Shown one piece after another: positions 56,532 to 64,000 of a stretch of 64,000 bases of DNA; the first letter of the stretch is position 1, and each line of letters opens with the position of its first letter. Origin of the DNA: Allium sativum (lineage: Eukaryota; Streptophyta; Magnoliopsida; Asparagales; Amaryllidaceae); assembly GCA_030737875.1 (NCBI GenBank), contig CM060921.1, positions 401,738,192 to 401,802,191 of the forward strand, in the 5' to 3' direction. The translations under genes and the position numbers were made by a program. A model generated the notes under the pieces. That model saw only the letters and a program-made list of their open reading frames with translations. It was not told the origin of the DNA and did not search any database.

Positions 56532-59464
56532 TGTGACGGCCTGGAATTTCGCTCGATCCGAATCGGTCGTTAAACCGATAAAGACCGTTCGAAACCCCTG
56601 ATCGTTTTGAGAACACGACAAATTGGAACGCAGACGGAAGAACATTTCATTGTTATTACAACAATTCCATCAGAATACAAGAATATACAGAGTATGAATA
56701 ATTATTATACAACAAAGAATATCAGAGATTTAAATACAATATTGCAGCGGAAAAATATACATAAAACACAACTGAAAGTAATACACGGATACAGAGCTTT
56801 CCGAGCATCGTTCCAGCTGTAAATCAGGATCCTGTGAATATAAATCTGCAAAACCAGAACTACTAGCTGCCCGTGTCGAAAATAGGGGCACCCAGAGTTT
56901 AGGTTAAAACAATAAACTTCAGCTCAGTCATGTGACTGGTGTGAGAACTAAAACAGTTATTTAAAACTTTACTTTAAAAGAGAGTAATTCAAGGGACCAC
57001 GCCGTATAACACGGAACGGGTTTCCTCCCAAGAATACCAGTGCATATAAATAAACAGCGCAATGCTTTTACTAAAAATGAAGCTATTATAAGACCCAGGT
57101 CCCATCACACAATGCAACGCAAGCCGGAGGATAGGGTTTTCCCTTATAATAGCTAAACATGCTTGGTACGTTTAAAACAAATCATTTGATACTATTATAG
57201 GTGTATAGTGTCAAAACAATTTCAATCATAAATATCAATCATAGACGGTATGGGTACCATATATCATGTCGCCATACTAGTTCTACAATTAAAACCGAAA
57301 TACACGTATTGGAAATTGGATTTCCGTCATGAGTCGAGGCAAGGGGCAAGCTCCTCTCCGCTTCGAGACACTCTAGCAAATGCCTCAGGACTACACACTC
57401 TGGGTAACCCCTGGGATCCTCCAAGACTGGTCCTCTCTTATGTTTGAGGATTAGTTATTCCTGAACACACGTTTCCCGGCCCTATAGGACCTATAATCGA
57501 GGTGCCTCGCATCCAAACCACAAAGGTGAAAAGTATATAAATGTCAGGGCTGGTAGGTCACTGACACCACCCATAGCTAGAAAGAAACGTCGTGCACTCC
57601 TTGGGTCCTCATCCCGTTTTTGACTCATACCGAGGTGTGAGGCTTGCGAATCAACGCTATACACAAAGCTGCCATGTAGGCCGTGCTTTGATCATCAACC
57701 ACAAGACTTTGCTTTTCAATAGAAAACTTGATCCATGCAACTCAGCGTGCCACACAGGCAATTCATGACATGCGATTGATATCTATCGATATATAACCTC
57801 TAAGCTCGTACGTCTCAGAGAAGGGCATTAAGCAAGAGAATAAATTCTCCGCCGCCAAACAGATATATATTTAATAGAAATCAATCAACACAGAATAAAA
57901 TCCAATGTCAGACACACAATCCATTTACAAGTTCGTTCTGGGTCTGAACGAAACCGGAGGCACTTTCCTCGCATATCCATCGATCTCCAAGTACGTCTGG
58001 ACGATCACCAATTGATTCCCTCATCTTGGGTGTACAGCCCAATCAAGATCATCAGTAATCACCCAAACGATGTGAAGACTTCCGGTCTTCAACCACCGTC
58101 TTCATCTTCGACTTATCGTCGAATCGGTTATTCAGAATGGGTATAAACCCGTCCTTTCCGAACAACCCACGTATATTATAAACAAATGTTACACAAACAC
58201 AACATACGGCTCATTCCAATTCAGCAGCCACTAACCGTAAATCAGCAAGAGAACAATTTCCCAAATATTAACCCCGAAGGCCGAAACCAACATCAGATCA
58301 ATACCCAGGAAACCATTCTTCTTAGCTAACTACAGCTAGTTTCTAAATTTCATATCTTAGGGAAAGGTTCCCATTAATTTTATCAAAGATAAATTCTTTT
58401 AAATTTATTCTTTAATCTTCCTTTGGATGTCATTTCAAACCAAATTATGGTTTTCCAAACTAGTTGGGATTAGCGAACCACACCGAAGTAATTATTTATT
58501 TTATTTCCCAATCCCAACCTATTCATCCCATGAAGCAAAACTGGTAATACTCCATATCTAATACCACGATGTTATCGGTAAAATTAATTACCATTTCACG
58601 TTCAAATCTAATTAAAGATTTAACTATCGCTTGGAGCAAAAATGGTGACACTCCATTCTCGCTCATTTTCCAAATTTGATAATTTAAATTATCGATTCAC
58701 ATTTCAATCTAATTGCAGATTCATTAAAACTCCCTTTACTGGGTTAAAGAACTAATGTCATTTAAAACACAGTTCACGATAAACCCAATTCACATTCTAT
58801 TTATTATCGGGTTAAAGAACAAGTGTTATTTAAAACACCCTTCACGATAAACCCACAAATCAATTTTATTTAAAACCCATTTCGAATCCAATTTATTTAT
58901 TTAAAAATAAATGGGTTTTAATTCCAGTTCAAAGCTAGTTCATTTCGATAAAAATCTATTTTTATCTTTTCAAATATGGAGTTTTTCATCCTAATTTTTC
59001 CCAAATCATTTCTTATGATTTTACACAAATTATTACTATTTTTAATAATTTTATCAAGGCCCGTACAGTCGATTTCCATCAACGGCCATCGAACTGCACT
59101 TACAACAACCTTTTCCAAATTTAATTTGGACGTATCTCCAAATCCAACCGTTATATTTCAAATTTCTAATATTCTTTGAAAGCTCTTTTCGATACGAACC
59201 CAACGGTTCCGGTTTTAGGAGAATCCGACGGTCGAATCTCCCGTAATGTCCGTTCGAAGTCAATGGTCGAAATTCGCGAACTGCCGCGGCGCGTTCTATT
59301 CAGGCCATTATATTATATATATAATATATATAATATATATTTCATCGATTTCTATTTAAAACGAATTTTATAAATAGTTTAAATTCGTTTCAAAAACATT
59401 TTCAACTTCCAATTCAAATTCAAATCAAAATTGAATTTTTCCTTATAAATTCGTTTTAAAATTC

Positions 59465-59790
59465 ATTTCAATTCAATTCAAATTTCAATTCAATTTGAAT
59501 TCATTTCAAATCGATTTTTATTCTATCTCAATTCGTTTTCAATTCAATTCAAATTCGTTTTATATTCAATTCAATTCGAATTTGTTTTGTATTCAATTCA
59601 ATTCGAATTCGTTTTATATTCAATTCAATTCGAATTCGTTTTATATTCAATTCAATTCGTTTTATATTCAATTCAATTCGAATTCGTTTTATATTCAATT
59701 CAATTCGAATTCGTTTTATATTCAATTCAAATCGAATTCGTTTTATATTCAATTCAATTCGAATCCGTTTTCAATTAAATTCAATTCGAA
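59465..59790. repeat. 27-bp tandem array in LTR E
   Basis: Units of about 27 bp built from TTCAATTCAATTCGAATTCG and TTTTATA, seven or eight copies. They give long open frames of repeated FYIQFNSN on the plus strand, which are repeat artefacts. AATTCGAATT is palindromic. Confidence 0.92.
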
Positions 59791-61167
59791 TTTGCTTTCT
59801 TTTAAATTCATTATAAAAACGAATATAATCGATATAAATATCGTTCACGTCAAAATAGCGCATCTCTAATCAACACGACTTTATATATTTCAATAATTCC
59901 GTTATTCTATTCAACAAATGAATCTATATTTCTTTCAATACATGACTCTATATTTTTGCCAACACATGACTAATCTCAACGAATGAGTACTGTCCACGTG
60001 TGACTATTTTTTTATTTAATATATTTTATAAAAATTATTGTATCTATCGTTTGATTTCAAATCAGACTCCAACCGTAAATTAGTAAGAGAACGATTTCCT
60101 AAAAATTAACCCCAAAGGCCGAAACCAACATCAGATCAATACCCAGAAGACCACTCATCTTATCTATTTTCCAATTAGTTTCTAATTTTATATATGATAA
60201 AGATGTAAATTTTATTATTAAAATATTTCGTTCAACACATGACTAATCTCAACGGATGAGAACTGTCAACACATGAACCTTTATTTTATAATATTCCTTA
60301 TTTTCTAAATTGGAATGAGGCCCAATCAATTACCATATAAAGTTAATTATATGGATTCCATACGACAAATGTATATAATAGCAACGATAAATAATCAACC
60401 ATCATCCAAAGTGCACTACACTGTATAAGCATCAAATATAGATATCTAATGCTTATAACAGCTTGTCGATCCATCGATTGACATACAACTAATTATTGGG
60501 ATTAGTGTATGCCGTATTTTATCCCAATACCCGAGTGGGGTTTCAAACAATCAAACACAGATTTTATTTGTGCAGTTGGGCGATGTGTAAAATTTATCGT
60601 CCCAATCAATGTCCTTCAAATATGTGTACATAAACAAACCGTCCGGTTTGTAAATGAATATTTATTTATTCACTTTCACATTAAAAATTATATTTTTAAT
60701 GACCAAATTATTTTATTCAACCTATGAATATCCTATTCGGTTCATTTATTTAATAAATTGATATCTTTATTTTTCTAACTTATTTTAGAAAATTTCGGTG
60801 GCATAACGGCACGATACTAGAAAGGGGACAAGGCCTAGCCTTATCCCCGGTCTAATAATGGCCCACGCCATATACATATCAATCAAATCCATTTCATTTC
60901 ACCAAACAATTCAATTCAAACCAAATAATCTAACTAACTACACAACCAAACAAACAAGTCCATGGTCTGTGGACGATTGTGTCGGGTGCTACTAAACACC
61001 GTCTGCATCCTAGTATATATATATATATATATATATATAACTAAAAAAAAAGAAATTTAAAGTGAGAAGTTCTCACAAGCTAGCTAATCCAAACGTCTCA
61101 ACTCTTCATATGTAGAAAATCTTCGCCATTTCTTCTTTCATCACTTTCGTCATCCGTATTCACTACA

Positions 61168-61478
61168 TATATAAAAATCGAATTTTTACTTTGCTATTCA
61201 ATATATAAAAATCAAATTTTTACTTCGCTGTTCAATATATAAAAATCGAATTTTTACTTCGCTATTCAATATATAAAAATCGAATTTTTTACTTTGCTAT
61301 TCAATATATAAACATCGAATTTTTACTTCGCTATTCAATATATAAAAATCGAATTTTTACTTCGCTATTCAATATATAAAAATCGAATTTTTACTTCGTT
61401 ATTCAATATATAAAAATCGAATTTTTACTTCGCTATTCAATATATAAAAATCGAATTTTTACTTCGCTATTCAATATA
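61168..61478. repeat. 34-bp tandem array in LTR E
   Basis: Nine units combining AAAAATCGAATTTTT with ACTTCGCTATTCAATATAT. AAAAAT-CGA-ATTTTT is a palindrome with a three-base centre. Related singles with other centres (CAC, AGC) occur at about 61726, 61847 and 63930. Confidence 0.93.
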
Positions 61479-61700
61479 CAAAGATTTTGCCTTTTCCAAT
61501 ATAAAGATTTCGCCCTTTCAAATATAAAGATTTCGCCATTTCAAAAATAAATATTTCGCCTTTTCAAAAATAAATATTTCGCCTTTTCAAAAATAAAGAT
61601 TTCGCCTTTTCAAATATAAAGATTTCGCCTTTTCAAAAATAAAGATTTCGCCTTTTCAAAAATAAAGATTTCGCCTTTTCAAAAATAAAGATTTCGCCTT
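61479..61700. repeat. 23-bp tandem array in LTR E
   Basis: About ten units of ATAAAGATTTCGCCTTTTC plus AAAA, directly next to the 34-bp array. Confidence 0.93.
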
Positions 61701-63375
61701 TTCCTTACATCACTATAAAAATCACATTTTTATTTTGCTACATATATAAAGATGATATTTTTACTATTTTACGTATATTAAAGATTATATTTTTTATTAT
61801 CTATATTATATAGAAATTTTATTTTCAATACACTACTTATATAAAAATAGCATTTTTATATCTTCTACTATGTAAAGGTCATATTTTTATGCTCTTTTCA
61901 ACCAAAGAAAAATCCTATTTTTGATCTTCTTTTCAACCAAAGAAAAATCCTATTATTATATCACTTGTATATATATAAAAACTCTAATTTTATTTTCAAA
62001 GCAAATCTATTTCAGTTTTTATAACTTAATAAAATTGATTTTCATAACTAAATAAAATTAGTATTTTTTTTCATTCTAATCTAAATCAGTTTTTAAATGA
62101 ATTTAACAAACGAAAAATAAAATTAAAATTAAAGGAAACTTACTGTGAATGGGAGGGGGCTCGTGTCGACGTCAGAGGGGGATGGAGGAGGGGTCGCAGT
62201 CGGGTGCGACGTCGGGGGTCCCTACGTGGGCCAACGGCGGGCCAGGGGAGGGTTGTGATGGGTTTTAGGGGGGCTCGAGTGCTAGGTGGAGAGAGAAGAA
62301 AGGAAGAGGAGGAAGAAGAGGAGAGGGAGGCGGCGGCAGGTGGTGGCGCCCCACCTGGGGCGGCGGCGAGCTCATCGGGGGGGGGGGGGGTCGCGATCCC
62401 CCTTCTCTCTTTTTTTTTTTTTTTTTTTTTTTGATTTCAATTCGACTGAGGAAAGAAGAGAATAGGGGGGCAACGGTTTTTAAGGAGGGGAGTTTTTTTT
62501 CTTTTCAAAAAGTTGACTTTTTCATTTGACCTCTAAACGAGACCCACCGCCTGTCGTCCCTAGCGCATTACCCCCGTTCCGAACACAATGGTATATGTAT
62601 CGTAGGCTGATTCATTCGTTTCAATCAGTTTTCGTCAAATTCAACATATAATTCTATATATTGAATTTGAACGTGCATTTCAATTTACTGGGGTCACATA
62701 CTAACTTGAAAAATTCCAGAAAAATATTTTCTGGCTTCGTATTGACGATACGGTCCTAACAAAACTAGTTTCATCGAATTCTGAGACCGTTGGGAAAATG
62801 GCCATTTTCCAATCGATTAAAATCAACTGAAACTGGTCAAACACGTTTTCCTTTGCCACGCTCACATATTGATTCGAAAAATTATGAAATTAGAAACCTA
62901 GCAATAATTTGACATCACGGACCCAACAAAAGTGGTTTCGTCAAAATCCGAGGTCGTTTGCAAAATTTTCATTTTTAAGGGCCTGAATTCCATAGCGACT
63001 ATTCAGAATTTTCAACCGGACATATCCTTTGATTCCCGCTATGAAATTTCGATTTTTCGGATTCGTTGGAAAGATATTATCAAATAGATTCTAATATTTT
63101 TGGTTTGGCTAAAATCCGGTTTGTTTTGCACCCGGTACATTCATTTGAAGTTTGAAATCGAATTATCGAACTACCGCGCCATTTTCAATTCCTTTTATAA
63201 TTAAAATAAAATATTTATATTGTAACGACGACGTATATAATATATTCATTCGAATTCTATTAAAAATAAATTTCTCGTCGATATTATTTAAAAAAAATAT
63301 TTTAAATATTCAAAATTCATTAAAATTGCCAAAATAAAAAATTTTAAACTGGCTCAGAATTTTCGGGTTATTACA

Positions 63376-63388
63376 ATCTCCCCCACTT
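63376..63388 (-). other. Element E polypurine tract
   Basis: In element orientation AAGTGGGGGAGAT, directly before TGTAATAACCC. It is preceded by TTTCGGGGATGAAAAG. Confidence 0.88.
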
Positions 63389-64000
63389 AAAACTTTTCAT
63401 CCCCGAAAAGGAACAAAGTCGAAAGTGGTTTGATTAATCAATTCTACGTTCGATCTGGCTTCCATTCTCCAACTTTTCAGTTTCTGAGAATTTTCAAATT
63501 CTTCAAAAATTTGGCTAACACCCGGAATTTTCGAAAAATTTCGCCATAACCTCCCCTGCACCGGAAGCAATGGGAAAATCCCGAAATTGCCATACAGGCC
63601 TTCTAATCTCAAAAAGAAAAAGAAAAAGCCAAGCGGCTAGCCAATAGGCTCTTAAAATCATCATCACCCAAACAAAATAGTAAATTATAGTAAACATGTA
63701 CCTATTGTCGGGCAAACAAATTTTATTCTCTGCTCTAGCCTCCTCGCTATGACCTGTTCAATGTAAGTACATGTATATATAAGCAAACGCAACTAATTTT
63801 CAATACAATTCAATTATTTGATACAATTAGGCATAATGGTTCAAAATTATCAAACAAATAAACAAACAACACAAACATCAATCAATTAGTGGATTAATGT
63901 TTCAAATTCATAATTTTTAATATATATACAAAAATCACATTTTTGATGCCAAATCACAACAATAAATCTATCTATATAAGTTTTGGTTCTCACACCAGTC
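63389..64000 (-). other. Element E internal region, non-coding part
   Basis: 612 bp with no gag or pol motif in any frame. In element orientation it has GGCTAGCCGCTTGGCT (about 63630-63645), close to GGCAAGCCGCTTTGCT of B. This suggests a conserved non-coding signal. The last bases (63979-64000, GTTCTCACACCAGTC) look like an inverted piece of the E LTR hairpin region. Confidence 0.7.

Larger units (their letters stand above)
56532..63375 (-). repeat. Element E 3' LTR, 6.84 kb
   Basis: One of the longest LTRs I would expect in a plant. Contains the CAGTC-ATGT-GACTG hairpin (56925-56938), AATTCAATTCGAATTCG array (about 59465-59790), TA microsatellite (about 61014-61038), 34-bp array (61168-61478), 23-bp array (61479-61700), a GC-rich block with a G run (62379-62390) and a T run (about 62410-62432). 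No gene on either strand. Confidence 0.87.
56532..64000 (-). mobile_element. Gypsy-type B-like element E, 3' LTR and internal start
   Basis: On the minus strand a PPT and an LTR of 6844 bp (63375 down to 56532) are present, with ends TGTAATAACCC and GGCCGTCACA. The internal region continues to the right edge. The expected left TSD is TGCAT (56527-56531). Order and wording of many blocks match the B LTR, for example AACGGGTTTCC/GACCACGCCGT (about 56995-57035) and the block around CAAAAGTGGTTTCGTC (about 62925-62945). E is thus a divergent relative of B. Confidence 0.88.

Noticed and set aside
59495..59869. 124-codon plus-strand frame of repeated FYIQFNSN
   Set aside because: It is the translation of the 27-bp tandem array, with several frames and the opposite strand open too.
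62204..62434. Gly/Glu-rich 76-codon frame
   Set aside because: GC-rich block with G and T homopolymers inside LTR E. No domain and no codon bias evidence.

Overview
This is plant nuclear DNA, probably from a dicot. Nearly all of it is nested LTR retrotransposons, and I found no intact ordinary host gene. Evidence for a plant: TG...CA LTRs with 5-bp target-site duplications (TSDs), initiator-tRNA-Met primer-binding sites (PBS), Ty1/copia (Tork/Tnt1-like) and Ty3/gypsy chromovirus (Tekay/Del-like) coding domains, and very long LTRs. The species cannot be named from this sequence.

Layout. (1) 1-~23189: the 3' part of a copia element (Cop1). It runs from the gag zinc knuckle through protease, integrase and RT, is split at 2512/21123, and resumes with the RT end, RNase H and 3' LTR. 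(2) 2513-21122, minus strand, TSD CGTAT: a gypsy chromovirus (A) inserted in Cop1. It has the unusual form LTR-internal-LTR-internal-LTR. (3) 23190-30135: low-copy AT-rich DNA with an old divergent duplication and a broken DUF4283/zinc-knuckle (LINE ORF1-like) gene. (4) 30141-56168, TSD GGTTT: a second, heavily decayed copia element (D). Inside its RT lies (5) 33028-53559, TSD AATAT: gypsy element B, with LTRs of about 5.25 kb around only 1.35 kb of non-coding internal DNA (LARD-like). Inside the 5' LTR of B lies (6) 38147-46802, TSD GTTAC: gypsy element C, with 2558-bp LTRs, an intact gag and a ruined pol (TR-GAG-like). (7) 56174-56531: a small host remnant with a coding-like stretch. (8) 56532-64000, minus strand: the 3' LTR (6844 bp) and the start of the internal region of a B-like element (E), running off the window.

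How the parts work together. Only C keeps a complete protein gene, a 355-aa Gag with two zinc knuckles. A, B, D and E would all need proteins supplied in trans. B and E keep PPT, LTR ends and shared non-coding blocks, as expected of parasites of an autonomous chromovirus.

The most unusual signal is structural. The dead pol region of C (42379-43791) and the LTR of B (35495-36113, repeated at 50780-51399) hold dense arrays of short hairpins whose two arms change together from copy to copy. A separate hairpin near the 3' end of the LTRs of A, B, C and E also shows compensatory changes between families. I know of no name for these arrays. All mismatch counts were made by eye and are approximate.
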